The notes beneath the pieces were generated by a model. The model was not told where the DNA came from. It ran no database searches and saw only the letters and a program-made list of their open reading frames with translations. From Ancylobacter sp. Lp-2 (GTDB lineage Bacteria > Pseudomonadota > Alphaproteobacteria > Rhizobiales > Xanthobacteraceae), in assembly GCF_020523795.1 (NCBI RefSeq), contig NZ_JAJALI010000006.1, positions 186,001 through 250,000 on the forward strand: DNA of 64,000 bases, given 5' to 3'. A program made the position numbers and the translations under genes. This document shows, in pieces, positions 54,603 through 63,975 of the stretch. Every line of letters begins with the position of its first letter. Positions within the stretch are counted from its first letter, which is position 1.

Positions 54603-55820
54603 TCAGGAATGCGGCGAAGCGGCGCGCCGCTCGCCACCCATCTGTCCCGCGTTCCAGTCACCCGGCCGGTGAACCATCACCCGGTCACGCCCGCCCTGCT
54701 TGGCGGCATAGAGCGCCATGTCCGCCCGCTCCTGCAGAACCGATAGCGCCTCGACAGGCGCGAGAGCCGGCAGTTCGCCGACCGCGATGCCGATGCTCGC
54801 CGACAGCCGCGCCTCGCGCATCGGCAGCCCTTCGCCCGCCTGGCGGAAGGCAAGGCGGATGCGCTCGGCGATCTCCCGCGCCGTCCCGACATCGGCGCCG
54901 GGCAGCACGATGCCGAACTCCTCCCCGCCAAGACGGGCGACGATGTCGGTGCCACGCAGATTGTTGCGCAGCACCTGCGCGAACAGGCACAGCACCTCGT
55001 CGCCGGCGGCATGGCCATAGACGTCGTTGATCGCCTTGAAGCGGTCGAGATCGAGCACCAGCACCGCCACCGGCCCGCCGCCGGCGGCAACCTCACGGGT
55101 ACGGGCCTGGAAGCCCCGCCGGTTCAACAGTCCCGTCAGGTCGTCGACCAGCGCGGCTTCCTCGAAATGCCGCTCGCGGCGCTCGCGCACCATGCCGATC
55201 ACGCAGAAAGCCATCAGCAACTGGAAGGCGACGAGCTCGAAGGCATAGGCCATCAGGCTCGGATCGAGCAGGACATTGCCTTCGACATTCACCGTCGCGA
55301 CGCCGAGCAGCAGCAGCCCCGGCCGGGCGAACATCGTGAAAAGGTGCACCGCCAGCAGCCCCATGGCGAGCCGGCGCGACACCAGCCGGTCGGCGCGGCG
55401 GCGATAGAGCTCGCGAATGCTCAGCACGACCAGCAGCGCTGTGAACGCCAGCATCACCCACATGCGCGCCACCGCGTCGTCGCGGAAGCCGGGCAGTTGG
55501 CAGATCGCCAGCCACGCCGCGATCAGCACCGCCGGCAACAGCATGACCGGCCGTCGCCGGTCGAAGGCGCGAAAGCCGTTCCAGCCGAGGCCCCAGGCGA
55601 GCAGCAGCGCGGCATTGGAGAGCTCGATGGAAACGAAGCCCGGCACCACGCCGCGCGCCGCGAGGCCGGCCAGCCCCATGGTGGTGAGCACGAAGGCAGT
55701 GCCCCAATAGCCGAGCGCGTTCTCCCCCGGCCACATGATCCAGGACACCAGCAGCACGCCCGCGATCAGCAGCGTCGAGAAGGTCGTGAAGGACCAGATC
55801 GTCAGCGGGTCGTAGAACAT
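54603..55820 (-). CDS. membrane diguanylate cyclase (GGDEF)
   Basis: Makes cyclic-di-GMP from GTP. The N-terminal half holds about six to seven hydrophobic helices (for example LLIAGVLLVSWIM, ALLLAWGLGW, VMLLPAVLIAAWLAI, WVMLAFTALLVVLSI, AYAFELVAFQLLMAFCVIGM). The GGDEF domain starts near residue 237 (LVDDLTGLLNRRGF) with LDLDRFKAINDVYGHAAGDE. The active site is GGEEF (298-302), and the product-inhibition I-site RGTD is at 289-292. It should therefore be active and feedback-inhibited. The ATG at 55820 was chosen; a GTG at 55877 would add 19 residues. No EAL domain is present. Confidence 0.92.
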   Translation of the reverse strand: MFYDPLTIWSFTTFSTLLIAGVLLVSWIMWPGENALGYWGTAFVLTTMGLAGLAARGVVPGFVSIELSNAALLLAWGLGWNGFRAFDRRRPVMLLPAVLIAAWLAICQLPGFRDDAVARMWVMLAFTALLVVLSIRELYRRRADRLVSRRLAMGLLAVHLFTMFARPGLLLLGVATVNVEGNVLLDPSLMAYAFELVAFQLLMAFCVIGMVRERRERHFEEAALVDDLTGLLNRRGFQARTREVAAGGGPVAVLVLDLDRFKAINDVYGHAAGDEVLCLFAQVLRNNLRGTDIVARLGGEEFGIVLPGADVGTAREIAERIRLAFRQAGEGLPMREARLSASIGIAVGELPALAPVEALSVLQERADMALYAAKQGGRDRVMVHRPGDWNAGQMGGERRAASPHS

Positions 55821-55947
55821 GCAGCCAGCACCGAGCGGGGCGGTTCCCGGACCTTCGAGATAGCGGAATGCGGGCACCGTGCCTAGCGACCCGCCGTGCT
55901 GAACGCGACAGGAAACATGGCGGGAAACACAGGAGAACCTGTGGCAA

Positions 55948-55979
55948 ACAAAAAGGGCAGGCCGCGAGGCCTGCCCTTT
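55948..55979 (-). terminator. rho-independent terminator of rplM-rpsI
   Basis: A 12-bp perfect stem (55952-55963 with 55968-55979) with a 4-nt loop, followed on the minus strand by a T-rich tract, 28 bp after the rpsI stop. Confidence 0.88.
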
Positions 55980-56006
55980 CGATGTCGCAGCGGAGAAATC
56001 CGCCGA

Positions 56007-56483
56007 TCAGCGCTTCGAGAACTGGAAGCTGCGGCGAGCCTTGGCGCGGCCGTACTTCTTACGCTCGACGACACGCGAGTCGCGGGTCAGGAAGCCGCCC
56101 TTCTTGAGCGGGCCACGCAGCTCGGGCTCGTAATAGGTGAGCGCACGGGAGATGCCGTGGCGCAGTGCGCCGGCCTGGCCGGAGAGGCCGCCACCGGAAA
56201 CGGTGCAGACCACGTCGTACTGACCGGTGCGGGCCGCAGCGGTGAAGGGCTGCTGGATGATCAGCCGCAGCACCGGGCGCGCGAAATAGACCTCGAGCTC
56301 GCGGTCGTTGACGACGATCTTGCCGGTGCCGGGACGCACCCACACGCGGGCGACGGCGTCCTTACGCTTGCCGGTGGCATAGGCGCGGCCGAACTTGTCG
56401 AGCTTCTGAACGTGCTTGGGGGCCTCGGGGGCCTGAGCCTTCAGAGCGTCGAGGGCGTCGAGGGACTGGAGAACCTCGGCCAT
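56007..56483 (-). CDS. rpsI: 30S ribosomal protein S9 (uS9)
   Basis: A small-subunit protein whose C-terminal tail reaches the P-site tRNA. Motifs: [55 protein letters not shown], and the terminal [17 protein letters not shown]. The N-terminal ~30 residues are an acidic/helical extension typical of alphaproteobacteria (158 total). Its ATG is 2 bp from the rplM stop. Confidence 0.98.
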   Translation of the reverse strand: MAEVLQSLDALDALKAQAPEAPKHVQKLDKFGRAYATGKRKDAVARVWVRPGTGKIVVNDRELEVYFARPVLRLIIQQPFTAAARTGQYDVVCTVSGGGLSGQAGALRHGISRALTYYEPELRGPLKKGGFLTRDSRVVERKKYGRAKARRSFQFSKR

Positions 56484-56485
56484 GA

Positions 56486-56947
56486 TCAGTTCCTCACATT
56501 CTTGCGGTTCAGCGCGGCGACGTCGAGCGCCTCCGGCTGCTGGGCCTCGTGCGGGTGAGCCGAGCCCTTATAGACGCGCAGGTTGCCCATCAGCTTGCGG
56601 CCGAGGGGACCGCGGGCGAGCATGCGCTCCACCGCCTTCTCCACCACGCGCTCCGGGAAGCGGCCGTCGAGCAGGAACTTCGCAGTCCGCTCCTTGATGC
56701 CGCCGGGGAAGCCGGTGTGATGGTAGTAGACCTTGTCGTTGCGCTTGTTGCCGGTCAGCGCCACCTTCTCGGCGTTGATGACGACGACGTTGTCGCCGCA
56801 ATCGACGTGCGGGGTGTAGATGGCCTTGTGCTTGCCCTTCAGGCGCGTGGCGATGATGGTCGCGAGCCGGCCGACCACGAGGTCGGTCGCATCGATCACC
56901 ACCCACTTCTTCTCAATGTCGGCAGGCTTTGCCGAAAACGTCTTCAT
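56486..56947 (-). CDS. rplM: 50S ribosomal protein L13 (uL13)
   Basis: The 153-residue product shows [70 protein letters not shown] and [20 protein letters not shown]. It leads the rplM-rpsI operon. The ATG at 56947 gives the conserved start; a 31-codon upstream extension is rejected. Confidence 0.98.
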   Translation of the reverse strand: MKTFSAKPADIEKKWVVIDATDLVVGRLATIIATRLKGKHKAIYTPHVDCGDNVVVINAEKVALTGNKRNDKVYYHHTGFPGGIKERTAKFLLDGRFPERVVEKAVERMLARGPLGRKLMGNLRVYKGSAHPHEAQQPEALDVAALNRKNVRN

Positions 56948-57005
56948 GGGATGTATCCATATGCGTAAGGATGCCGCCTTGAGGCCGCACTTCACTTGGG
57001 CGCGG

Positions 57006-57034
57006 CTTGTAACCGAGCGGCACGCGCACGTCAA
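57006..57034 (-). promoter_or_regulatory. candidate promoter of rplM-rpsI
   Basis: On the minus strand TTGACG (57034-57029) and TACAAG (57011-57006) are 17 bp apart, about 60 bp upstream of rplM. By-eye match only. Confidence 0.4.
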
Positions 57035-57110
57035 TCGCACAGCACGCGGATTAATATAGCAAAATCAGCAACTTGCGAAATAGGTATAAAAATACCTCGA
57101 TCTAAGCCCC

Positions 57111-57608
57111 TCAAATTGCTCGCGGCGGGATCGAATAGGTGGTCACCGCATGGGCGCACAGCTCCTCTTCCCCCTCCCCGCGCAGGGCGACCTCGCACAC
57201 GGCGAGCCGCTGGCCGAGCTTGATGAGGCTGGCTTCGGCGAGCAGCGGCCCCGGCGCCGGGCGGCGCAGGAAGTTGATGGAGAAGTTGGTGGTTACCGCC
57301 AGCGGCACCGGCCCGATGGCGGCGAGGATCACCGCATAGGCGGCGATGTCGGCGAGCCCCATCATCGCCGGCCCGGACACCGTGCCGCCCGGGCGCAGAT
57401 GGTCGTCATCGGCGAGAAGGCGCAGAACCACGCCTTCGCCGTCCACGCCGGCTATCTCGTGCGGCCGGCCGGAACCGAAGGCCTGCGGAAACTCGGCGAC
57501 CAGATAGGCCTGCAGTCGCCCGGCATCCATGCCCTCGCCCGGCCTCGGGCTCCGCTTGGCGCGCGAATCCACGCTCCGCTGCGCCTCGCGCGCCGCCATC
57601 TCGTCCAT
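57111..57608 (-). CDS. PaaI-family hotdog thioesterase
   Basis: A 165-residue acyl-CoA thioesterase of the 4HBT/PaaI type. The core includes LRPGGTVSGPAMMGLADIAAYAVI (helix with the catalytic Asp in GLADIAAY) and AVTTNFSINFLRRP, then VCEVAL. A ~30-residue charged N-terminal extension precedes the fold. GGGAGGAG precedes the ATG at 57608. The natural thioester is unknown. It diverges from the CoA-binding protein gene (126 bp). Confidence 0.87.
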   Translation of the reverse strand: MDEMAAREAQRSVDSRAKRSPRPGEGMDAGRLQAYLVAEFPQAFGSGRPHEIAGVDGEGVVLRLLADDDHLRPGGTVSGPAMMGLADIAAYAVILAAIGPVPLAVTTNFSINFLRRPAPGPLLAEASLIKLGQRLAVCEVALRGEGEEELCAHAVTTYSIPPRAI

Positions 57609-57734
57609 GGGCTCCTCCCGTTTCATCGTTCGCGACAGTATCGTCGCCCCGGCAGCTCCCGCCAGCCCGGCGCGGGACGGATAGATTTCATGGATGCCAT
57701 CACCATATGCGATGGCCACCGACGGAGGTTGCGC

Positions 57735-58175
57735 ATGAATCACGATGCCTATTCCGATGCCTATATAGCCGAGCAGCTCGGCCGCATCCGCACCATCGCC
57801 GTGGTCGGGGCGAGCCCGAATCCGGCCCGGCCGAGCCATGGCGTCGCCCGCTATCTCGCCATGCAGGGCTTCCGGGTGTTCGCGATCAATCCCGGCCAGG
57901 CCGGGCGCGACATTGCCGGCCTGCCGACCTATGCCCGCCTCGCCGACGTGCCGGAGCCGATCGACATGGTCGACGTGTTCCGCGCCCCGGAATACCTGCT
58001 GAAAGTGGTGGAGGAGGCGCTGGCGCTCTCGCCGCTACCGAAGCTGATCTGGTCCCAGCTCGGCGTGCGCGACGACGCGGCGGCCCGACGCGCCGAAGTG
58101 GCCGGCATCGCCGTCATCATGGATCGCTGCCCGGCGATCGAGATGCCGCGCCTGCGCCTCGGTGGCCCGCATTGA
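57735..58175 (+). CDS. CoA-binding domain protein (YccU type)
   Basis: A 146-residue Rossmann-like CoA-binding protein. Motifs: TIAVVGASPNPARPSHGVARYL (nucleotide-binding turn), VFAINPGQAG, DMVDVFRAPEYL, IWSQLGVRD and IMDRCPAIEMPRL. The family binds CoA but has no known reaction. GGAGG lies 6 nt before the ATG. It diverges from a PaaI thioesterase, which fits a shared link to CoA, though this is only contextual. Confidence 0.9.
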   Translation: MNHDAYSDAYIAEQLGRIRTIAVVGASPNPARPSHGVARYLAMQGFRVFAINPGQAGRDIAGLPTYARLADVPEPIDMVDVFRAPEYLLKVVEEALALSPLPKLIWSQLGVRDDAAARRAEVAGIAVIMDRCPAIEMPRLRLGGPH

Positions 58176-58196
58176 GGCTGCCGCCTGAAATCACAT

Positions 58197-58219
58197 GAAT
58201 TTTTCGTACTGAAAAATTC
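58197..58219. promoter_or_regulatory. perfect 9-bp inverted repeat upstream of metY
   Basis: GAATTTTTC (58197-58205), 5-nt spacer, GAAAAATTC (58211-58219), 83 bp before the metY ATG and 22 bp after the previous stop. The arm length and AT content suit a regulator operator. The shifted TTTTTT at 58227-58232 makes a terminator less likely. No SAM-II riboswitch pattern was seen in the leader. Confidence 0.55.
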
Positions 58220-58301
58220 TATACGTCGCTGTTGCGTTTTTTATCCGCCCGGCGTGAACTACCTCCGTCGGCGGCGCGGCCGCCCGCGGAGGATGCCCAG
58301 A

Positions 58302-59597
58302 ATGAGCGACAACAGCACCGATCAGACACCCGGCTTCGCCACCCTCGCCGTGCATGCCGGCGCAGCGCCGGACCCGACCACCAAGGCGCGCGCCACGCCG
58401 ATCTACCAGACGACCTCCTTCGTCTTCGACGATGCCGACCACGCCGCCGCGCTGTTCGGCCTGAAGGCGTTCGGCAACATCTATACCCGCATCGGCAACC
58501 CCACCAACGCGGTGCTGGAGGAGCGGGTGGCGGCACTCGAGGGCGGTACCGCCGCGCTGGCGGTGGCGTCCGGCCATGCCGCGCAGTTGCTCGCCTTCCA
58601 GACGCTGCTGTCGCCCGGCGACGAGTTCGTTGCCGCCAACAAGCTCTATGGCGGCTCGATCAACCAGTTCAACCACGCCTTCAAGAGCTTCGGCTGGAAC
58701 GTGGTGTGGGCGGATCTCGACGACGTCGCCTCGTTCGAGCGCGCCATTTCGCCAAAGACCAAGGCGATCTTCGTCGAATCGATCGCCAATCCCGGCGGCA
58801 TCGTCACCGACATCGCCGCCATCGCGAAGATCGCCAAGCGCGCCGGCGTGCCGCTGATCGTCGACAACACGCTGGCCACCCCCTACCTCATCCGCCCCTT
58901 CGAGCATGGTGCCGACATCGTCATCCACTCGGCGACCAAGTTCCTCGGCGGCCATGGCAATTCCATCGGCGGCCTCCTCGTCGACGGCGGCTCGTTCAAC
59001 TGGCTGCGCGAGGGGCGCTACCCGTTCCTGTCGCAGCCGCGGCCGGAATATGAAGGCATCGTCATCGGCGAGACCTTCGGCAATTTCGCCTTCGCCATCG
59101 CCGCCCGCGTCCTCGGGCTGCGTGATCTCGGCCCGGCGCTGTCGCCCTTCAACGCCTTCCTGATTCTCACCGGCATCGAGACGCTGCCGCTGCGCCTCCA
59201 GCGTCACAGCGACAACGCGCTCGCCGTGGCCAAATTCCTCGCCGAGCACCCGAAGGTGGAATGGGTGAGCTATCCCGGCCTGCCGGGCGACCGCTACTAC
59301 AACCTCGCCCAGCGCTACACGCCGAAGGGCGCCGGCGCGGTGTTCACCTTCGGGCTCAAGGGCGGCTTCGATGCCGGAGTGGCGCTGGTGTCGAGCGTCA
59401 AGCTGTTCTCGCACCTCGCCAATATCGGCGACACCCGCTCGCTGATCATCCACCCCGCCTCCACCACCCATCGCCAGCTGTCCGAGGCGCAGAAGGTGGC
59501 GGCCGGCGCCGGCCCGGACGTGGTGCGGCTGTCGGTGGGCATCGAGGACGCCGCGGACATCATCGCCGACCTCGATCAGGCGCTGGCATCAGCCTGA
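58302..59597 (+). CDS. metY: O-acetylhomoserine sulfhydrylase (MetY-type PLP enzyme)
   Basis: Makes homocysteine (or methionine) from O-acetylhomoserine and sulfide or methanethiol. The 431-residue length fits MetY better than the shorter MetZ. Cys/Met-metabolism PLP motifs: [57 protein letters not shown] (PLP Asp), and the PLP Lys in [14 protein letters not shown], then [15 protein letters not shown]. The ATG at 58302 has GGAGG with 9-nt spacing; the ATG at 58293 abuts it. The upstream palindrome may control it. Confidence 0.94.
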   Translation: MSDNSTDQTPGFATLAVHAGAAPDPTTKARATPIYQTTSFVFDDADHAAALFGLKAFGNIYTRIGNPTNAVLEERVAALEGGTAALAVASGHAAQLLAFQTLLSPGDEFVAANKLYGGSINQFNHAFKSFGWNVVWADLDDVASFERAISPKTKAIFVESIANPGGIVTDIAAIAKIAKRAGVPLIVDNTLATPYLIRPFEHGADIVIHSATKFLGGHGNSIGGLLVDGGSFNWLREGRYPFLSQPRPEYEGIVIGETFGNFAFAIAARVLGLRDLGPALSPFNAFLILTGIETLPLRLQRHSDNALAVAKFLAEHPKVEWVSYPGLPGDRYYNLAQRYTPKGAGAVFTFGLKGGFDAGVALVSSVKLFSHLANIGDTRSLIIHPASTTHRQLSEAQKVAAGAGPDVVRLSVGIEDAADIIADLDQALASA

Positions 59598-59792
59598 TTG
59601 CGGTGCAGCAAAGGCAAGCCGTGCAAATATGAATGAATTATGGGCGTCTCATGCGTGCGCCGCATGGCTGGGATGCCACATACATTCTACTAGAGGAGCA
59701 GTCTGTCGCATATATAGGCAGCGAAATGATTACGGAGCGTGCAACCAACCTTGGGTCAGCGCTCCGCATTCGCAACCTGATGGAGACTGAAA

Positions 59793-59954
59793 ATGCTGCT
59801 CTGGGGCTTTATCGCCAAGCAGATCCGCCGCTGGCAGGCGTATCGCCGCACCGTTACCGAGCTCTCCCAGCTCGACGACCGCACCCTTGCCGACATCAAC
59901 GTGTCGCGTTCGGAAATCTTCCGCGTGGCCCGTCAGGCGGCCGCTGCGGCCTGA
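59793..59954 (+). CDS. DUF1127 mini-protein, 53 residues
   Basis: A short Arg-rich protein. After a hydrophobic/aromatic start (MLLWGFIAKQIRRW), the DUF1127 core reads YRRTVTELSQLDDRTLADIN, then VSRSEIFRVARQA. GGAG lies 7 nt before the ATG, and a strong terminator follows, so it is an independent small gene. It is below common length cut-offs. It is the second DUF1127 member in the window, after 16447-16662. Function unknown. Confidence 0.85.
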   Translation: MLLWGFIAKQIRRWQAYRRTVTELSQLDDRTLADINVSRSEIFRVARQAAAAA

Positions 59955-59996
59955 TGGCGGCTCACCCCGCCTGCGGATCTTCTGAGAACGCGGACT

Positions 59997-60030
59997 AAAC
60001 GGCCCCGGCCTTCCGGGGCCGTTTTCGTTT
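59997..60030 (+). terminator. rho-independent terminator of the DUF1127 gene
   Basis: A 12-bp perfect stem (59997-60008 with 60013-60024), 4-nt loop, then TTTTCGTTT, 42 bp after the stop. Confidence 0.9.
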
Positions 60031-60137
60031 GTGGGCCGCTCGCTGCCGGGTATACGCGCCATCTCTCCGAGCGATAATCCTGCGCCGGACCGCGATCCGT
60101 GCTAAGGGGCCGCCCGGAAAAGCGGACCCTACCCAGC

Positions 60138-61565
60138 ATGAGCGTGAATACTCCTTCTCCCGTCCATATCGTCGGCGGCGGCCTCGCTGGCTCGGAAGCC
60201 GCCTGGCAGCTCGCCCGTCGCGGCGTGCCGGTGGTGCTGCACGAGATGCGCCCCACCCGCGGCACCGATGCCCACAAGAGCGACGGCCTCGCCGAGCTGG
60301 TGTGCTCCAACTCCTTCCGCTCGGACGATGCCACCTCCAATGCGGTGGGTGTGCTGCATGCGGAGATGCGCCGGCTCGGCTCGCTGATCATGGCCTGCGC
60401 CGACCGTCACCAGCTTCCCGCCGGCGGCGCGCTCGCCGTCGACCGCGATGGTTTCTCGCAGGCGGTCACCGAGGCGATCACCACGCATCCGCTGATCACG
60501 CTGGAGCGCGGCGAGATCGCCGGCCTGCCGCCAGAAGACTGGGACAGCGTCATCCTCGCCACCGGCCCGCTCACCTCGCCGCCGCTGGCCGAGGCGATCC
60601 GCGAGCGCTCGGGCGAGACCTCGCTGGCCTTCTTCGACGCCATCGCCCCCATCGTGCATTTCGATTCCATCGACATGGACGTCGCCTGGTTCCAGTCGCG
60701 CTACGACAAGCCGGGCCCGGGCGGCACCGGCGCCGACTACATCAACTGCCCGATGGACAAGGCGCAGTACGACGCCTTCGTCGCCGCGCTGATCGCCTCC
60801 GACACCGTGCCGTTCCGCGAGTTCGAGGCCAACACTCCCTATTTCGACGGCTGCCTGCCGATCGAGGTGATGGCCGCGCGCGGCCCGGAGACGCTGCGCC
60901 ACGGTCCGATGAAGCCGGTCGGCCTCACCAATCCGCGCGATCCGCTGGTGAAGTCGCACGCCATCGTCCAGCTCCGGCAGGACAATGCGCTCGGCACGCT
61001 GTTCAACATGGTCGGTTTCCAGACCAAGGCCCGCCATGCCGAGCAGGTGCGCGTTTTCCGCATGATTCCCGGGCTGGAAAACGCCGAATTCGCCCGCCTC
61101 GGCGGTTTGCACCGCAACACATATCTGAACTCGCCGCGCGTCCTCGACGGCACGCTGCGGCTGAAGGCCGAGCCGCGCCTGCGCTTCGCCGGGCAGATCA
61201 CCGGCTGCGAGGGCTATGTGGAAAGCGCCGCCATGGGGCTGATCGCCGGCCTGTTCACCGCCGCCGAGCGGCTGGGCGTGGAGCTTGCACCGCCGCCCGT
61301 CACCACCGCCCATGGCGCGCTGCTCGCCCACATCACCGGCGGCCATATCGAAACCGTGGAGCCGGGCCCGCGTTCCTTCCAGCCGATGAACGTCAATTTC
61401 GGCCTGTTCCCGCCGCTCGCGGCCAACCCGACCCGCGACGCCGAGGGCAACCGCCTGCGCGGCACCCAGAAGACCGTCGCCAAGAAGCAGGAAATGGCCC
61501 GCCGGGCGCTGGCCGACATCGACGAATGGGCGCGCACCGCCACCCCCGGCGAGGTACCCGCGTGA
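60138..61565 (+). CDS. trmFO: methylenetetrahydrofolate-tRNA-(uracil-5-)-methyltransferase TrmFO
   Basis: An FAD- and folate-dependent enzyme that makes m5U54 in tRNA. The 475-residue product has the FAD motif [49 protein letters not shown] (quoted in parts), [22 protein letters not shown] and [17 protein letters not shown], the family signatures. Folate one-carbon supply is made by glyA elsewhere in the window. Its TGA overlaps the GTG of the next gene. Confidence 0.97.
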   Translation: MSVNTPSPVHIVGGGLAGSEAAWQLARRGVPVVLHEMRPTRGTDAHKSDGLAELVCSNSFRSDDATSNAVGVLHAEMRRLGSLIMACADRHQLPAGGALAVDRDGFSQAVTEAITTHPLITLERGEIAGLPPEDWDSVILATGPLTSPPLAEAIRERSGETSLAFFDAIAPIVHFDSIDMDVAWFQSRYDKPGPGGTGADYINCPMDKAQYDAFVAALIASDTVPFREFEANTPYFDGCLPIEVMAARGPETLRHGPMKPVGLTNPRDPLVKSHAIVQLRQDNALGTLFNMVGFQTKARHAEQVRVFRMIPGLENAEFARLGGLHRNTYLNSPRVLDGTLRLKAEPRLRFAGQITGCEGYVESAAMGLIAGLFTAAERLGVELAPPPVTTAHGALLAHITGGHIETVEPGPRSFQPMNVNFGLFPPLAANPTRDAEGNRLRGTQKTVAKKQEMARRALADIDEWARTATPGEVPA

Positions 61566-62659
61566 GCCGCCGCTTCGCCGATCCGTCGATGCCGACCGCC
61601 CGCAGCGCCGGCGGCCGCTTCGAGCTCGACACCGTGCTCAAGCGCGACATCTTCTCCACCATCGAGCGCGGCCTCTGGCATGACGCCGAGGGCGAGCACC
61701 CCGCCGTGCGCCGACACTATGCCGGGGTGAAATGGTGGGTGAAGCCGCTCGCCCGGCATTTCGCCCGCCGCGAGGCCCGCGCGCTGCGCCGCGCGCAGGG
61801 CAGCGGCCACACCGTGCCGGTATTCGCGCTGGAGGAAGGCTGGCTGGTGCGCGGCTTCGTCGACGGCCTGCCCCTGCAGATCGCCTGCCCGGTCGGCAAC
61901 GCCGCGTGGTTCGCCGCCGCCCGCGAGGGGCTGCGCCAGGTGCACCGGCGCGGCATCGCCCATAACGACCTCGCCAAGCCGCAGAACTGGCTCTACGCCG
62001 CCGATGGCGGCGCGGTGCTGATGGATTTCCAGCTCGCCATCTGCTTCTCGCGGCGCTCGAAGCTGTTCCGCATCGCGGCTTACGAGGACATCCGCCACCT
62101 CCTGAAGCACAAGCGCAGCTTCTGCCCGGAGGCGCTGACGGCGCGCGAGAAGAAGATCTTGGCCCGCAAGAGCCTGATCAACCGGGTGTGGATGGCCACC
62201 GGCAAGAAGGTCTACAACTTCGTCACCCGCAAGCTGTTGAACTACCACGACACCGAGGGCCGCGGCCCGCGGGCGATGGAGGAAGGCCCGCGCCTCGCCG
62301 CCGCGCTGGCCAGCGCCCCCGGCGTGCGCGACGCGCATATCTGCGACTTCCCGACCCCCGGCGGCAGCTTCGGCCTCTACGCCTTCGTCGAGGCCGCGCC
62401 GGACGTCACCGAGGCGGCGTTGCGCGCCCATCTCGCAAGCACCCTGCCCGGCCATACCCCGCCCGAGCACATTCAGCTGGTGTCCGAGCTGCCGCGCGAC
62501 GAGACCGGCGAGGTGCGCGACGATCTGCTGCGCCTCGTCGCGCTGAACCAACTCGACCAGATGGACCAGCTGCCCCGCACCCCGGCGCAGCAGGCGGCGC
62601 TCGACGCCATCATCCGCGAGCGCAGGAACCTGAGCGACCGGGTGCGGCGGGGGATTTGA
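61562..62659 (+). CDS. protein kinase-like domain fused to an acyl-CoA synthetase C-terminal-like domain
   Basis: The GTG start overlaps the trmFO stop (GTGA), so translation is coupled. Residues ~45-225 look like a reduced RIO/APH-type kinase. [22 protein letters not shown] is a candidate ATP-Lys/Glu region, [18 protein letters not shown] contains the H-x-D loop (His134-Asn-Asp136) with the Asn140s contact, and VLMDFQLAI has Asp155 as the metal ligand. Residues ~246-330 resemble the AMP-binding enzyme C-terminal domain ([14 protein letters not shown] ... [16 protein letters not shown]). The usual catalytic Lys in the PRTxxGKxxR motif is Glu, so adenylate chemistry is unlikely. The substrate is unknown. 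Confidence 0.8.
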   Translation: MSRRFADPSMPTARSAGGRFELDTVLKRDIFSTIERGLWHDAEGEHPAVRRHYAGVKWWVKPLARHFARREARALRRAQGSGHTVPVFALEEGWLVRGFVDGLPLQIACPVGNAAWFAAAREGLRQVHRRGIAHNDLAKPQNWLYAADGGAVLMDFQLAICFSRRSKLFRIAAYEDIRHLLKHKRSFCPEALTAREKKILARKSLINRVWMATGKKVYNFVTRKLLNYHDTEGRGPRAMEEGPRLAAALASAPGVRDAHICDFPTPGGSFGLYAFVEAAPDVTEAALRAHLASTLPGHTPPEHIQLVSELPRDETGEVRDDLLRLVALNQLDQMDQLPRTPAQQAALDAIIRERRNLSDRVRRGI

Positions 62660-62690
62660 AGGCCTGGCGCAACATTCCGCTGCGCCTTTC

Positions 62691-62870
62691 TCGTCCCTCT
62701 CCCCGCCCGAACTCGGCTGTTGCCGAGTTCGGACTCGGCAGGGTCGAAGCCGGAAACATCCGGCTTCGACGGAGAGGTGGCCCGCGCAGCGGGTCGGTGA
62801 GGGGCGACGACGCTGGGAAGCGTTGAGCCCCCTCACCCCACCCTTCTCCCCCTCGGGGAGAGGAGGCTCC
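62691..62870 (+). repeat. dispersed extragenic repeat, copy B
   Basis: The counterpart of 13620-13800, same orientation. Hairpin 1 is a perfect 9-bp stem (62709-62717 with 62722-62730) and hairpin 2 is a perfect 9-bp stem (62746-62754 with 62759-62767), each with a 4-nt loop. Differences from copy A include paired changes that keep the second stem. It fills the 274-bp gap between the kinase-like gene and the LysR gene. Confidence 0.75.
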
Positions 62871-62933
62871 AAGGCGGTAGCGGCAGCCTCACGTCCAGCC
62901 CGCTCTCCCCGCCAGCGCCCGCAATGCCGGCCT

Positions 62934-63854
62934 CTAGCGCACCGGCTCCGGCGACGAGCTCCCCGCCACCGCCCGCAACTCCCGCACGAAGGCGTCGATC
63001 AGCGGCCGCTCGCCCTTCAGCCGGCGTGTCGCGACGAAATGCGCCGATTCGAAGCCGTAGCTCTCGGGGCGGATGACCCGCATCTGCCCGCGCCGCACCC
63101 AGTCCTCGCCGATATGGCGCGGCAGGTAGCCGATGAAATGGCCGGAGAGAATCAACATCACCTGCGCCTCCATCTGCACGATCGAGGCGCTGGCTCGTGG
63201 ATGATTCACCCGGTAAAGGTCGTCGAAATGCCGGTAGCCACGCACGCTGAACAGCGCCGCCTCGATGTCCGCCTGGCCGATCTCCCGCGCCGGCCGCTCG
63301 AACAGCTTGTGGCCGCGCCCGCAATAGAGCGCCTGCGGCTCGCGGTGCAGCGGGATGTAGGCGATGCCCGGCACCTTCTGCGAGAAGGCGCCGATCACCA
63401 CGTCGCGCTCGCCGTCGAGCAGCGCCTGCTCCAGCTCCTGCGGCGTGCCCAGCACCAGGTCGACGAACACCTCCGCCGCATAGTCCATGTAGCGCGACAA
63501 CGCGGTCTGCAGGCCGAGATGCGGGTTGGTCACCACCCCGTCGAGAATGCCGATGCGCAGCCGCCCGACCAGCCGGTGCCGGTCCTGGCCGATGCGGACG
63601 TGGAAACCCTCGATGTCGTCGAACAGCCGCCGCGCCGCCGCCAGCGTCGATTCGCCGAACGGGGTGAGGCGGAATCCCGCCCGCCCGCGCTCGCAGAGCT
63701 GGCCGCCGAGCTTGCGCTCCAGCGCGGCCAGATGGGTGGACAGCGTCGATTGCGACAGGTTGAGCGCGATCTGCGCGTCGTGGAAGCCTCCCTCGTCGGC
63801 CAGCACCACGAACACCCGCAGCAGCCGCAGGTCGATATTGTCGAGACGGCGCAT
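62934..63854 (-). CDS. LysR-family transcriptional regulator
   Basis: A 306-residue LTTR. The N-terminal helix-turn-helix has IDLRLLRVFVVLADEGGFHDAQ and LNLSQSTLSTHLAALERKLG. The C-terminal periplasmic-binding-like effector domain has RLRIGILDGVVTNP and ILSGHFIGYLPRHIGEDWV. The ATG at 63854 has GGAG 6 nt upstream; a longer start at 63869 is less likely. It diverges from a gene beginning at 63976, its likely target. The effector is unknown. Confidence 0.93.
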   Translation of the reverse strand: MRRLDNIDLRLLRVFVVLADEGGFHDAQIALNLSQSTLSTHLAALERKLGGQLCERGRAGFRLTPFGESTLAAARRLFDDIEGFHVRIGQDRHRLVGRLRIGILDGVVTNPHLGLQTALSRYMDYAAEVFVDLVLGTPQELEQALLDGERDVVIGAFSQKVPGIAYIPLHREPQALYCGRGHKLFERPAREIGQADIEAALFSVRGYRHFDDLYRVNHPRASASIVQMEAQVMLILSGHFIGYLPRHIGEDWVRRGQMRVIRPESYGFESAHFVATRRLKGERPLIDAFVRELRAVAGSSSPEPVR

Positions 63855-63885
63855 CGCGGCTCCGGGCAAGGCTCAGGAACGTTAC

Positions 63886-63901
63886 ATCGATAAATATCGA
63901 T
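63886..63901. promoter_or_regulatory. 7-bp perfect inverted repeat, candidate LysR operator
   Basis: ATCGATA and TATCGAT with a 2-bp AA spacer, 32 bp upstream of the LysR ATG and in the 121-bp divergent gap. It is AT-rich compared with its surroundings. The position suits autorepression. Confidence 0.5.
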
Positions 63902-63975
63902 ACAAACTTTCATTAAATGTGATTTTTGTGAATGTGAATCCGGGCGAGCATTGGTCGGCTCCTGGGGGAACACGC

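Noticed and set aside
58176-58301. SAM-II riboswitch upstream of metY
   Set aside because: The leader does not show the conserved pseudoknot sequence pattern; only a simple inverted repeat is present.
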